Origin: F23-B02 sp963625655
Lineage (GTDB): Bacteria; Bacillota; Clostridia; Oscillospirales; Oscillospiraceae
Assembly (NCBI GenBank): GCA_963625655.1
Contig: CAVFTS010000001.1
Span: forward strand, 57,903-121,902
DNA length: 64,000 bases
Reading direction: 5' to 3'
Shown: piece by piece, positions 32,045 to 40,482 of the stretch
Position numbering within the stretch: the first letter of the stretch is position 1
Layout of the letters: each line of letters starts with the position of its first letter
Position numbers and translations under genes: made by a program
The notes under the pieces: model-generated
Databases searched by the model: none
What the model was told of the DNA's origin: nothing
Seen by the model: only the letters and a program-made list of their open reading frames with translations

Positions 32045-34594
32045 ATGAAGCTGATGATACTTGACGGCAACAGCATAATAAACCGTGCGTATTACGGCGT
32101 CCGTATGCTCAATGCCCCGGACGGAACTCCGACAAACGGAGTTTACGGTTTTCTTTCGATTTTCCGCAAGCTGTTTGAAACGGAAAAGCCGGATGCGGTC
32201 TGCGTAGCATTCGACCTCAAGGCTCCCACCTTCAGGCATTTGCAGTACCCTCAGTATAAGGCGCAGAGAAAGGGAATGCCGGATGAGCTTGCGGTGCAGA
32301 TGCCGGTGATGAAGGAGGTTCTTGACGCAATGGGCGTGCCTCGCCTTGAGCTTGAGGGCTTTGAGGCGGACGATATAATAGGTACCGTGAGCAGGATCTG
32401 CGAAAGAGATGGCTGGGACTGCCGCATCGTAACGGGAGATAAGGACAGCTTCCAGCTCATTACCGATAAAAGTCATGTGATCCATTACAAATCACGAATG
32501 GGCAAAACCGAGACGAAGGAGTATGCCCCCGAAGTCTTTTTCGAGGAGTACGGCTTCTCGGCTCCAAAGATCGTTGACCTTAAAGCGCTCATGGGCGACA
32601 GCTCAGACAACATACCCGGAGTGCCGGGCGTCGGCGAAAAGACGGCTATGGAGCTTATGCACAAGTACGGAAGTCTCAATGCGATATACGGCGACCTTTC
32701 GGCACTTGACGTTAAAGAGGGCGTGCGAAAGAAGCTTGAAAACGGTAAAGAGAGCGCATTTCTCTCCTATAAGCTTGCAACGATAGATACCGCTGCACCC
32801 ATTGAGTTTTCTCCCGAAAGCTGCAAATGGAGCGAGGACTATAAGCCGGAGCTTTACTCGCTCTTTAAAAGGCTCGGCTTCAACAAGTTTTTGGAGAAGT
32901 GGGGCGTAGAGGAAGCCCCGGAGACTCCCGCAATCGCCGATGTCGTTGAGCTTGAGAGAGTGGAGAACGCTACGCTTGAGGAGCTTAGCGCAATGATGGA
33001 GACTGCCGAGCTTGTCGCAGTCGCAGCGTTTGACGAGTTGGACAGACTTGAAATCTGTGACGGGAAAAAGCTGTACGATGTCCGTTGGACTTCGCTCGGA
33101 GACGATTACTCAAAGCTTTTAAAGCTCCTGTTCTCGGAGCGGGTGAAGAAAGCGGGACACGGGGTCAAAGCGCTCATGTCGATGCTCATCTCGGAAAAGC
33201 TCCCGGTCTCCGGATTCTGCTTTGACACGGAGCTTGCCGCATATCTGCTTGACGCAAGAGAGGGCTCTTATCCGATAGAACGGGTTGCCATGCGTTACCT
33301 CGGACGTGAAATGTTCGGCGCCGAAGGTGTGTGTGCACTGATGCCCGTTTTGAAGGATAAGCTCTCGGAGCTTAACATGGACGAGCTGTTTTGCAATATC
33401 GAGATGCCGCTGTGCGAGGTGCTTGCCGATATGGAGGACGAGGGCTTCCTCGTTGACAGGACGGCGCTCGGCGAATTCGGCACCTCGCTCAGCGCCGAAA
33501 TAGAAAAGCTCAAATCCGAGATATGGGACGCAGCCGGAGGCGAGTTTAATATAAATTCACCGAAGCAGCTTGGTGAGGTGCTGTTTGTGCATCTCGGACT
33601 GCCTGCGGGTAAGAAGACCAAAACCGGCTGGAGTACGAATGCCGACATTTTGGAGAAGCTTAGGGATAAGCACCCCATCGTTAACATGATAATGGACTAC
33701 CGTATGCTGACAAAGCTCAAGTCCACATACGCAGACGGGCTTTTGAAGCTTATCGGAGCGGACGGGCGTCTGCACACAAGCTTTCAGATGACGGCGACTG
33801 CGACGGGGCGTCTTTCGAGTACCGAGCCGAACCTGCAGAACATCCCCATACGCAGGGAGCTTGGCGCAAGGATCAGAAAAATGTTTATCGCACCGCAGGG
33901 CAAGCTGCTTGTCGATGCCGACTACAGCCAGATAGAGCTGCGCCTGCTTGCGCATATATCCGGCGACAGACATATGCAGGAAGCGTTCCTTGAGGGCGAC
34001 GACATACACCGTGTAACGGCGTCTCAGGTGTTTTCCGTCCCGCTTTCTGAGGTCACAACGCTTCAGCGCAGCAGGGCAAAGGCGGTCAACTTCGGAATAG
34101 TCTACGGCATTTCGGCATGGTCGCTTGCGCAGGATATCGGTGTTTTCCCGTCCGAAGCTAAGCAATATATGGACGCATACCTTGAAAAATACTCCGGTGT
34201 GCGTGATTATATGAAGAACATCGTCGAAAAGGCAAAGCGGGACGGATATGTTTCCACCGTATATAATCGCAGACGTGCGTTGCCGGAGCTTTCTTCGTCG
34301 AACTTCAATATGCGCTCATTCGGTGAGCGTGTGGCGCTGAATATGCCGATACAGGGGACTGCGGCGGATATTATAAAGCTTGCGATGGTGAACGTGTACA
34401 GGCGGCTTAAAAGCGAGGGTTTAAAGTCGAAGCTTATACTCCAGGTACACGACGAGCTTATCTGCGAATGCCCGGAGGACGAAGCGGAGCGAGTAAAGCT
34501 GATCCTCTCCGAGGAGATGGAAAACGTTGCAAAGCTCTCGGTGCCTCTGATAGTTGAGGCAAAGAGCGGGCATAGCTGGGCGGAGGCACACTGA
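32045..34594 (+). CDS. polA: DNA polymerase I
   Basis: An 849-residue Pol I that fills repair gaps and removes Okazaki primers. Domain order: 5'-3' exonuclease (residues 1-290, FEADDIIGTV and GDSSDNIPGVPGVGEKTA), a degenerate 3'-5' exonuclease region (about 300-470) and the polymerase. Polymerase motifs are A DADYSQIELRLLAHIS, B RSRAKAVNFGIVYGIS and C LQVHDELI. The proofreading residues are missing: the DTE of exo I reads FDEL, the Asp of exo II (NLKYD) reads GVKAL, and the exo III YxxxD is absent. It is therefore probably a non-proofreading enzyme, as in Bacillus. Its stop shares one base with the next gene's ATG. Confidence 0.96.
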   Translation: MKLMILDGNSIINRAYYGVRMLNAPDGTPTNGVYGFLSIFRKLFETEKPDAVCVAFDLKAPTFRHLQYPQYKAQRKGMPDELAVQMPVMKEVLDAMGVPRLELEGFEADDIIGTVSRICERDGWDCRIVTGDKDSFQLITDKSHVIHYKSRMGKTETKEYAPEVFFEEYGFSAPKIVDLKALMGDSSDNIPGVPGVGEKTAMELMHKYGSLNAIYGDLSALDVKEGVRKKLENGKESAFLSYKLATIDTAAPIEFSPESCKWSEDYKPELYSLFKRLGFNKFLEKWGVEEAPETPAIADVVELERVENATLEELSAMMETAELVAVAAFDELDRLEICDGKKLYDVRWTSLGDDYSKLLKLLFSERVKKAGHGVKALMSMLISEKLPVSGFCFDTELAAYLLDAREGSYPIERVAMRYLGREMFGAEGVCALMPVLKDKLSELNMDELFCNIEMPLCEVLADMEDEGFLVDRTALGEFGTSLSAEIEKLKSEIWDAAGGEFNINSPKQLGEVLFVHLGLPAGKKTKTGWSTNADILEKLRDKHPIVNMIMDYRMLTKLKSTYADGLLKLIGADGRLHTSFQMTATATGRLSSTEPNLQNIPIRRELGARIRKMFIAPQGKLLVDADYSQIELRLLAHISGDRHMQEAFLEGDDIHRVTASQVFSVPLSEVTTLQRSRAKAVNFGIVYGISAWSLAQDIGVFPSEAKQYMDAYLEKYSGVRDYMKNIVEKAKRDGYVSTVYNRRRALPELSSSNFNMRSFGERVALNMPIQGTAADIIKLAMVNVYRRLKSEGLKSKLILQVHDELICECPEDEAERVKLILSEEMENVAKLSVPLIVEAKSGHSWAEAH

Positions 34595-35382
34595 TGATGA
34601 ATTTTGAAGAAGCGGGATATGTACTTGACTCGCTTATGGAGCGGCTCCCGGAGGGCATCTTCCGCAGCTTAAACGGCGGAGTGAGCCTTATCGAGGATGA
34701 GCGCATGAGCGACGATGGTAGGTACACCCTCGGAACTTATTTTGTTAACGGAATGGGCCGATACATCGAGATCTACTACGGCTCCTTTGTGAAGCTCTAT
34801 GGGGATATGGACGACGAGACCTTTGAAAAGAGGCTGAAAAAGACCCTGCACCATGAGCTGACGCACCACGTCGAAAATATGGCGGGGGACAGGAGCCTTG
34901 AGCGTTGGGATGAACGGCAGGAGCAGCTCTGCGGCTTTAACGGCATAGACGTTCACAGCATACTGTTTGTCGCCGATGACGATACGTCGCTTGCACCCTC
35001 CGCTTCGGCGTTCTTTGAGCTGAACAAAGGGGGGTTGCTGTATGATGTCACATCCTCATCGGCGGGACTTTCCGCAGGAGTGGGCATAAACCACAAGGCT
35101 CTGAAAGCCGGAGCGCCTGAAAGCGTTGTCCGCCACTTACCTGCGGCGGTGACGAGGGAACTCGTTGCGGCGCACGATGTCGTGCTGTGCATGACCGCAG
35201 CGCAGGCGGATGAGCTGTCAAAGCGTTTTCAGGATCTTGACGAACGGATAATGTGCCTTGCGGAGTATGACATTGAGCCGCCGAGTCTGCCCTTCGGCTG
35301 GAAAAAGTGCATGAACACTCTGCTTGACGAGGTGCTTGCAGTTATCGACGAGCTTAACGAGGAGCGCAGCGATGGACTTTGA
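34594..35382 (+). CDS. Zincin metallopeptidase fused to a catalytically dead low-molecular-weight phosphatase-like domain
   Basis: A 262-residue two-part protein. Residues 1-115 look like the small zincin (MPP-type, Zincin_1) family: HHELTHH with the HExxH at His87-Glu88-His91. Residues about 122-262 align with low-molecular-weight protein tyrosine phosphatases: ILFVADDDTSLAPSASAF in place of the canonical VLFVCxGNxCRSPxAE, VTSSSAGLSAGVG, VTRELVAAHDVVLCMTAAQ and a C-terminal DIEPP near the usual general-acid site. The catalytic Cys and Arg of the CX5R loop are Ala127 and Leu133, so the domain cannot be a normal phosphatase. The ATG shares the last base of the polA stop; GGAGG lies seven bases upstream. 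It sits between polA and rimI. Confidence 0.75.
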   Translation: MMNFEEAGYVLDSLMERLPEGIFRSLNGGVSLIEDERMSDDGRYTLGTYFVNGMGRYIEIYYGSFVKLYGDMDDETFEKRLKKTLHHELTHHVENMAGDRSLERWDERQEQLCGFNGIDVHSILFVADDDTSLAPSASAFFELNKGGLLYDVTSSSAGLSAGVGINHKALKAGAPESVVRHLPAAVTRELVAAHDVVLCMTAAQADELSKRFQDLDERIMCLAEYDIEPPSLPFGWKKCMNTLLDEVLAVIDELNEERSDGL

Positions 35383-35818
35383 GATCGTTAACGCCGCTCC
35401 GGAACACGTTGCCGACATTGAAAGGCTCGAAAAGCTGTGCTTTTCCGTGCCATGGACGGGGGAGCAGATACGTTCGCAGCTTGGCGGCGACAACCACGTT
35501 TTTATAGCGGCACGCTCGCCAGACAGTGCTATTCTCGGCTATGTGGGGCTTATGCATGTGCTTGACGAGGGCTATATTTCAAACGTTGCAGTTGATCCCG
35601 ATTGCCGCCGCATGGGAATAGCCGATGCGCTGATTGGTGAGATAGTGAGCAGAGCAAATGCCTTGAAGCTTTCGTTTGTAACGCTTGAGGTCAGGGAAAG
35701 CAACGCTCCCGCACGCAGGCTTTACGAAAAGCACGGCTTTGAAAATGTCGGACTTCGGAAAAATTACTATGACTTTCCCAAAGAAAATGCTATACTTATG
35801 ACATTGTTTTTGAAATGA
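35372..35818 (+). CDS. rimI: Ribosomal-protein-alanine N-acetyltransferase
   Basis: A 148-residue GNAT acetyltransferase. The acetyl-CoA motif CRRMGIADALIGEI, YISNVAVDP and ARRLYEKHGFENVGLRKNYY match the RimI group, which acetylates the N-terminal alanine of ribosomal protein S18. It overlaps the preceding gene by 11 bases, with GAGGAG seven bases before the ATG at 35372. The next gene is tsaD, a typical neighbour of rimI in Firmicutes, where tsaB often also lies nearby; tsaB and tsaE are not seen in this window. Confidence 0.88.
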   Translation: MDFEIVNAAPEHVADIERLEKLCFSVPWTGEQIRSQLGGDNHVFIAARSPDSAILGYVGLMHVLDEGYISNVAVDPDCRRMGIADALIGEIVSRANALKLSFVTLEVRESNAPARRLYEKHGFENVGLRKNYYDFPKENAILMTLFLK

Positions 35819-35827
35819 GGAATTGAA

Positions 35828-36829
35828 TTGAAAATACTGTCTTTTGAATCTTCCTGCGACGAGACCGCCGTTGCGGTTGTCGAAAACGGAAGGACCGTAC
35901 TGACCGATCAGATATTCTCCCAGGCAGACCTCCATGCGGTATACGGCGGCGTAGTGCCGGAAATCGCATCGAGAAGCCATGTTGAGGTCATATCCCGCCT
36001 TGCACAGAGAGCGATTGAGGTCGCCGGCATATCTAAAAGCGATATTGATGCCGTCGGCGTTACATATGCGCCCGGCCTTATAGGCACGGTGCTTGTTGGA
36101 CTGAACTTTGCGAAGGCAACCGCACTTGCGCTCGGTGTCCCGCTTATCCCGGTGCATCACATAAAGGGGCATGTCGCAGCAAACTACATAGCCTACCCGG
36201 AGCTTGAGCCTCCTTTTCTGTGCCTTGCGATCTCCGGCGGCAACACGCTTATCATAGACGTTCGTACTTACACGGATATGCACATAATCGGCGCTACGAG
36301 AGACGACGCTGCGGGCGAGTGCTTTGACAAGACCGCACGAGTGCTTGGGCTGCCTTACCCCGGCGGTAAGCATATTGACAAGCTGTCTCAGGGCGGAGAC
36401 GATAAAAAGTATAAGCTGCCGAGAACGCATATCGAGGGCAGCGCCTACGACATGAGCTTTTCCGGGCTTAAAACCGCAGTTATCAACACCGTTCACAACG
36501 CCGAGCAAAAGGGTGAGGCCCTTGACAGAGCATCGCTTGCGGCGTCGTTCGTTGCCGCAGTCAGTGACACTCTTGTACCGAGAACCATGGCGGCCGCAAG
36601 AGAGCTTGGCTATAAGAAGATCGCAATTGCGGGCGGCGTTGCAGCCAATACGAGGATCCGTACCGACTTCAAGAAAGCCGCCGAAAAGGACGGCTGTATG
36701 CTTTATGTGCCTCCGCTGAGTCTCTGCGGAGATAACGGCGCAATGATAGGCAGTCAGGCGTACTACGAGTATCTTGCGGGCAACATAGCCGGAAGCGACC
36801 TCAACGCCTACGCCAACATGGAATTGTAA
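35828..36829 (+). CDS. tsaD: tRNA N6-adenosine threonylcarbamoyltransferase TsaD
   Basis: TsaD transfers the threonylcarbamoyl group to A37 of tRNAs that read ANN codons. It is the universal Kae1/Qri7 protein; 333 residues is typical. The ASKHA nucleotide-binding start is ILSFESSCDETAVAVV, the metal-binding histidines are His111 and His115 (HHIKGH), and the second glycine loop contains AIAGGVAANTRIR. The C-terminal PPLSLCGDNGAMIG holds the metal-binding Asp. It depends on TsaB, TsaC and TsaE, none visible here. Confidence 0.96.
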   Translation: MKILSFESSCDETAVAVVENGRTVLTDQIFSQADLHAVYGGVVPEIASRSHVEVISRLAQRAIEVAGISKSDIDAVGVTYAPGLIGTVLVGLNFAKATALALGVPLIPVHHIKGHVAANYIAYPELEPPFLCLAISGGNTLIIDVRTYTDMHIIGATRDDAAGECFDKTARVLGLPYPGGKHIDKLSQGGDDKKYKLPRTHIEGSAYDMSFSGLKTAVINTVHNAEQKGEALDRASLAASFVAAVSDTLVPRTMAAARELGYKKIAIAGGVAANTRIRTDFKKAAEKDGCMLYVPPLSLCGDNGAMIGSQAYYEYLAGNIAGSDLNAYANMEL

Positions 36830-36841
36830 GGGGTCATACAC

Positions 36842-37513
36842 ATGGGAACACACGATGGACACAGGCAGAGAATGAAGGAGCGCTATGCCCAAACGGGGCT
36901 TGAAGGCTTCAGTGACCTGAACTCTCTTGAACTTCTGCTGTTTTACGCCGTGCCGAGGAGAGATACAAACGAGCTTGCGCATCAGCTTATGGAGCGCTTC
37001 GGCTCGCTTACGGGAGTCCTTGAGGCCGATATGGATGAGCTTCGGAGCGTCAAGGGAATCGGGGATAACGCCGCAACGCTTCTGAGCCTCGTTCCGCAGA
37101 TCAGCAGAAGGTACATGGAACGCAAGACGCTTCCGCAAAAGAGGATACGCAACAGCACGGATGCGGCGCAATACTTTGTTTCAAAGTTTGCCTATGAATA
37201 CAACGAGGTCGCATATGCGATGTTTCTTGACACAAAACACTGCATCATGTGCACGAAGGAAATGTCAAGAGGCGTCATTAACGGGCTTGAGCTTAGCGTG
37301 AGAAGCCTTGTCGAAGCATGCCTAAAGCTTCATGCACAGGCTGTGATAATTGCCCATAACCATCCGAACGCAAGCCTGGAGCCTTCATCCGAGGACGAAT
37401 ATTTTACGACTTCGCTCAAAAAAGCTCTGTTTCTTGTGGATGTTGAGCTGCTTGATCATATCATTGTGTCGGGAAATGAATATATATCACTGAAGAATAT
37501 TGGCCTTATGTAA
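36842..37513 (+). CDS. radC: RadC family JAMM-domain protein
   Basis: A 223-residue RadC. It has an N-terminal helix-hairpin-helix region (VKGIGDNAATLLSLVP) and a C-terminal JAB/JAMM metallo-domain with AHNHPNASLEPSSED (HxHPx4PSx2D). Despite its name the cellular role of RadC is unsettled. It starts 12 bases after tsaD and closes the uvrB-polA-tsaD run. Confidence 0.92.
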   Translation: MGTHDGHRQRMKERYAQTGLEGFSDLNSLELLLFYAVPRRDTNELAHQLMERFGSLTGVLEADMDELRSVKGIGDNAATLLSLVPQISRRYMERKTLPQKRIRNSTDAAQYFVSKFAYEYNEVAYAMFLDTKHCIMCTKEMSRGVINGLELSVRSLVEACLKLHAQAVIIAHNHPNASLEPSSEDEYFTTSLKKALFLVDVELLDHIIVSGNEYISLKNIGLM

Positions 37514-37809
37514 ACTATTTTTTGTTACCGTTTTGTATTAAAATATCATTAGAGAATTTGACTTGATTTTACAATTTTGCGTAAACATATTGAAAATTCT
37601 AAGTTTCTTCGGTGTTGAAAACTCTGTTGAAAGTGTTGATAACTATTTGAAAAATAATTTTTGCAGATAATTATGAAAACCTTTTAAGACGCAGCGGGGA
37701 TAGAAAAAACCTTGAAATTTCAATACATTTTCGAAATTTAAATCACTGAATTTTAATCTTCATAGTTCGTTTTTCGACAAAAATATACGAATTGTAATTT
37801 ATCTGCCGA
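37514..37809. other. AT-rich non-coding spacer between radC and tRNA-Thr
   Basis: About 300 bases, strongly AT-rich, with no open frame of useful length on either strand. It contains a small palindrome TGAAATTTCA near 37710, a TTGACT at about 37559 without a good -10, and one near-DnaA-box (TTATCAACA on the minus strand near 37640). A single box is not enough to suggest an origin. I see no riboswitch, T-box or terminator motif in it. Confidence 0.6.
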
Positions 37810-37838
37810 TTGACTTTAGAGAGCAACTGTGCTAAAAT
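37810..37838 (+). promoter_or_regulatory. Promoter of tRNA-Thr
   Basis: TTGACT (37810-37815), a 17-base spacer and TAAAAT (37833-37838), 15 bases before the mature 5' end of the tRNA. Confidence 0.75.
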
Positions 37839-37853
37839 ACCCACGCTGATGCT

Positions 37854-37928
37854 GCTGGTGTGGCTCAATGGCAGAGCATCTCACTCGTAATGAGAAGGTT
37901 GTGAGTTCGATTCTCACCACCAGCTCCA
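37854..37928 (+). tRNA. tRNA-Thr (anticodon CGT)
   Basis: A full cloverleaf can be drawn. The acceptor stem GCTGGTG (37854-37860) pairs with CACCAGC (37918-37924). The D stem is GCTC with GAGC. The anticodon stem TCTCA with TGAGA holds the loop CTCGTAA, giving anticodon CGT at 37886-37888. The T stem is GTGAG with CTCAC around TTCGATT. The discriminator T is followed by an encoded CCA. It reads ACG codons. It is a single tRNA with its own promoter and terminator. Confidence 0.97.
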
Positions 37929-37930
37929 GT

Positions 37931-37963
37931 AAAAAAGCTTACGGATTATCCGTAAGCTTTTTT
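37931..37963. terminator. Bidirectional terminator between tRNA-Thr and GH2 gene
   Basis: A 15-bp perfect stem (37931-37945 with 37949-37963), loop TTA, with A and T runs at both ends, two bases after the tRNA's CCA. It also lies 11 bases past the stop of the minus-strand GH2 gene. Confidence 0.92.
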
Positions 37964-37974
37964 GTTTATTCCGC

Positions 37975-40305
37975 TTATTCCGCATCTTTTGTGACTTTGA
38001 ATTTTAGCTCGGTGCCGTTAAACGTCAAGACGCCTTCACCGAATTGCCCGATGCTTTTAACATATGTGCCGCCGCAGCCACCCTTGAGACTTATAACGGA
38101 GGGGCCGATAAGCTCTATCGCACCCGTGGCTTCGAGCGTGACAGGTTCATTGTAATAGGTGCAGACGTTGCCGTTTTCATCGACTGCTCGGATCCTGACG
38201 GCAGAAACGTCGTAGGTCGCAGCTTCGGTTAGCGTGTGGCTGCTTGCCTCCGCCACAATGTGTGGCACTACACCGGGCTTCCTGGTGACGGATGCGACGA
38301 CCTCGGCGTTCTTTATTGCGTCGAATTTCCATACCGTCGCTTCACCGCCCCAGTTGTCGACGTACTTACCATACAGCTTGTAGCCGTCTGAGAAGGACAG
38401 CCCTTTAAACAGCATGAGCTTTGCAAGCTTCAGCATTATCTTGGGAGACAGATTTGACATACCGCCTGCTGCAACCGCAAGCAGACATTCTTTCAGCGCA
38501 GCTGAGGTCTCACTGTCATAGCCCTCGACGGTTTCGAGCATGTTGCCGATAAAGTCGTCGATCACCACGGGAGGATGCGGCAGGGCAGGGTACTTATCCT
38601 TTGCAGGGTAATAATCCGCAACGCGAATGCCGTTTTTGTACAGACGCACAAAGTCTGCATTTGTGAAAACGTACACGCTGCCGATGTTACCTGCGGGATG
38701 CTCTCCGATGTCCATGGTCGAGGAAACGGTGCAGCAGGGGGTGTCGTCGCTTTGACTTGCGTACACCGACGCAGCAAGCTTGGGGTTTCTGAACATATCC
38801 ATGACCCCATGATAGCATACGGCGTCTCCGCTGCCGAAATCACGGTGCGTGTTGTAATCGAACATACACCACGGGAAAATGCCGCAGATGTCGCTTGAGG
38901 CATACATTGCGTCAAGCACCTTGGCGTGACGCAGAGCGTGGCTCAGGCGGTGCGCTTCGTCGTCAAAGGGCTTTGTGGGGAACATATGCCCGTTGCATTC
39001 CGAAACGAGATATGGCTTTGATTTGTCGGAAGTCACCTTGCGTTTGGGCTTCAGCCCCGCATTTGTGCCGCAATGCGAAAAGTCGTTGAATGCATAAACA
39101 TCCTCAAGCAGACTGCTTTTTTCGAGATATCTTACGCCGCTTGTCTGTCGGGACGAGTCAAGCCTGTGCGCAAGCTTATTTGTCCTGCGGTACAGCTCGT
39201 CGCAGTCCTGCGACTCATTTATGCGCACACCCCAAAGAATTATGCTCGGATGGTGCATATTCTGCCGTATCATTTCCTCGGTGTTGTCCACCGCCTGATC
39301 CTTCCATTCGGCATCGCCGATGTGCTGCCAGCCGGGGATCTCCGTGAACACAAGCAGCCCCAGCTCATCACAGCGGTCGAGGAAATGCTGCGACTGGGGG
39401 TAGTGCGAGGTCCTGACGGCGTTTACGCCAAGCTCGTTTTTGAGTATTTCGGCATCAAGGACCTGCATTGACTTCGGCATTGCGTAGCCGACATATGCGT
39501 AGCTTTGGTGGCGGTTAAGCCCACGAAGCTTTAACCTGCTGCCGTTAATGTAAAAGCCGTCCTTTTTAAACTCTGCCGTTCTGAATCCGAAGCGCAGTCT
39601 CTTTTCGTCAACAATGCGCTGCTGCGCATCCAAACGGCAGACCTTGAGCGTGTAGAGATAGGGTGACTCCGGTGACCAAAGTCTTGCATCCGGCACCGAA
39701 AGTTTAAACTTGTGTCCCTTTGCCGTGGCAACGGTGTTGCCGTCAGCATCTATAATGCTGCTCACAAGGCTGCCGTGACGGAGCTTGCGCTCGGTGCTTA
39801 TGCGTACCCTTATCTCTCGCAGTGCCGTGTTTTCAATAAGCACGTCACCGATAAAGCCGACGGAACGAACAAGGAGATTGGCCTCACGGTACAGTCCGCC
39901 GTAACAGAGATAGTCTATGACAAAGCCGAAGGGCGGGACGTTGAGGCTCTCACGGCAGTCGAGCTTTACTGTCACGGTGTTTTCGGCACCGAAGCTTATG
40001 TGCGGAGTCAGATTGACCTCAAAAGCGGTGTAGCCGCAATCATGGTGTGCGACCTCCTTGCCGTTGCAGTACACGACTGCGGAATGAGCCGCACCGTCAA
40101 AGCGAAGTGACAGAAGCTTATCCGACCAGTCGTCGGCTACGAAAAAGCTCTTTTGATAGCCGCAGACCGTCTGATAGTCCTTGCAGTCAACGTAGTTATA
40201 CGGCAGTTCCTTGACGGTGTGCGGAATCCGTACCTTTTCCGCTGTGTCAAATCCACGCTCGTAATCGAAGGTGAAGAGCCAATCGTCGTTAAAAGGAATA
40301 TTCAT
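37975..40305 (-). CDS. Glycoside hydrolase family 2 protein (beta-galactosidase-like)
   Basis: A 776-residue GH2 enzyme without a signal peptide, so probably cytoplasmic. Domain order fits GH2: N-terminal jelly-roll sugar-binding domain (SLRFDGAAHSAVVYCNGKEV), immunoglobulin-like domain (VPDARLWSPESPYLYTLKV) and TIM barrel (LRGLNRHQSYAYVGYAM, AVRTSHYPQS). The acid/base glutamate is in GVRINES and the nucleophile in YLVSECNGH. A further C-terminal beta-domain of about 150 residues begins near GMSNLSPKI. Substrate could be a beta-galactoside, -glucuronide or -mannoside. The ATG at 40305 with GGAG eight bases upstream is chosen over a GTG three codons earlier. No transporter is adjacent. Confidence 0.9.
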   Translation of the reverse strand: MNIPFNDDWLFTFDYERGFDTAEKVRIPHTVKELPYNYVDCKDYQTVCGYQKSFFVADDWSDKLLSLRFDGAAHSAVVYCNGKEVAHHDCGYTAFEVNLTPHISFGAENTVTVKLDCRESLNVPPFGFVIDYLCYGGLYREANLLVRSVGFIGDVLIENTALREIRVRISTERKLRHGSLVSSIIDADGNTVATAKGHKFKLSVPDARLWSPESPYLYTLKVCRLDAQQRIVDEKRLRFGFRTAEFKKDGFYINGSRLKLRGLNRHQSYAYVGYAMPKSMQVLDAEILKNELGVNAVRTSHYPQSQHFLDRCDELGLLVFTEIPGWQHIGDAEWKDQAVDNTEEMIRQNMHHPSIILWGVRINESQDCDELYRRTNKLAHRLDSSRQTSGVRYLEKSSLLEDVYAFNDFSHCGTNAGLKPKRKVTSDKSKPYLVSECNGHMFPTKPFDDEAHRLSHALRHAKVLDAMYASSDICGIFPWCMFDYNTHRDFGSGDAVCYHGVMDMFRNPKLAASVYASQSDDTPCCTVSSTMDIGEHPAGNIGSVYVFTNADFVRLYKNGIRVADYYPAKDKYPALPHPPVVIDDFIGNMLETVEGYDSETSAALKECLLAVAAGGMSNLSPKIMLKLAKLMLFKGLSFSDGYKLYGKYVDNWGGEATVWKFDAIKNAEVVASVTRKPGVVPHIVAEASSHTLTEAATYDVSAVRIRAVDENGNVCTYYNEPVTLEATGAIELIGPSVISLKGGCGGTYVKSIGQFGEGVLTFNGTELKFKVTKDAE

Positions 40306-40417
40306 AGCGCACACTCCAAATGATTTTTTGCCATTTTATCATATCTGACAGGATTTGAAAACGATTTTAAAGAATTTGCCGACACTTTTGTGTACAAGGT
40401 AGAAAAGGAATAATTAG

Positions 40418-40446
40418 TTGCTTTTATTGCCTGACGGATATATAAT
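40418..40446 (+). promoter_or_regulatory. Promoter of the G1P dehydrogenase/HAD pair
   Basis: TTGCTT (40418-40423), a 17-base spacer and a perfect TATAAT (40441-40446), 37 bases before the ATG. Confidence 0.75.
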
Positions 40447-40482
40447 TATAATGTGACAAATATGTAAGGACAGGTGAATGCA

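Noticed and set aside
30097..32076. Long minus-strand open frame of about 660 codons opposite uvrB
   Set aside because: It lies antisense to a certain gene, its translation has no recognisable domain, and it has no independent ribosome site or promoter. Similar long antisense frames occur opposite murA (1989-3191), the phosphohexomutase (4972-6444), the SLH lipase (27818-29296) and tsaD-radC (35579-37171); all come from high third-position GC.
34594..35382. Active protein tyrosine phosphatase
   Set aside because: The fold resembles LMW-PTP, but both catalytic Cys and Arg are replaced, so an active phosphatase call would be wrong.
37560..37700. Possible replication-origin-like stretch
   Set aside because: AT-rich with one near-DnaA-box, but no box cluster, and none of dnaA, dnaN or gyrB is nearby.
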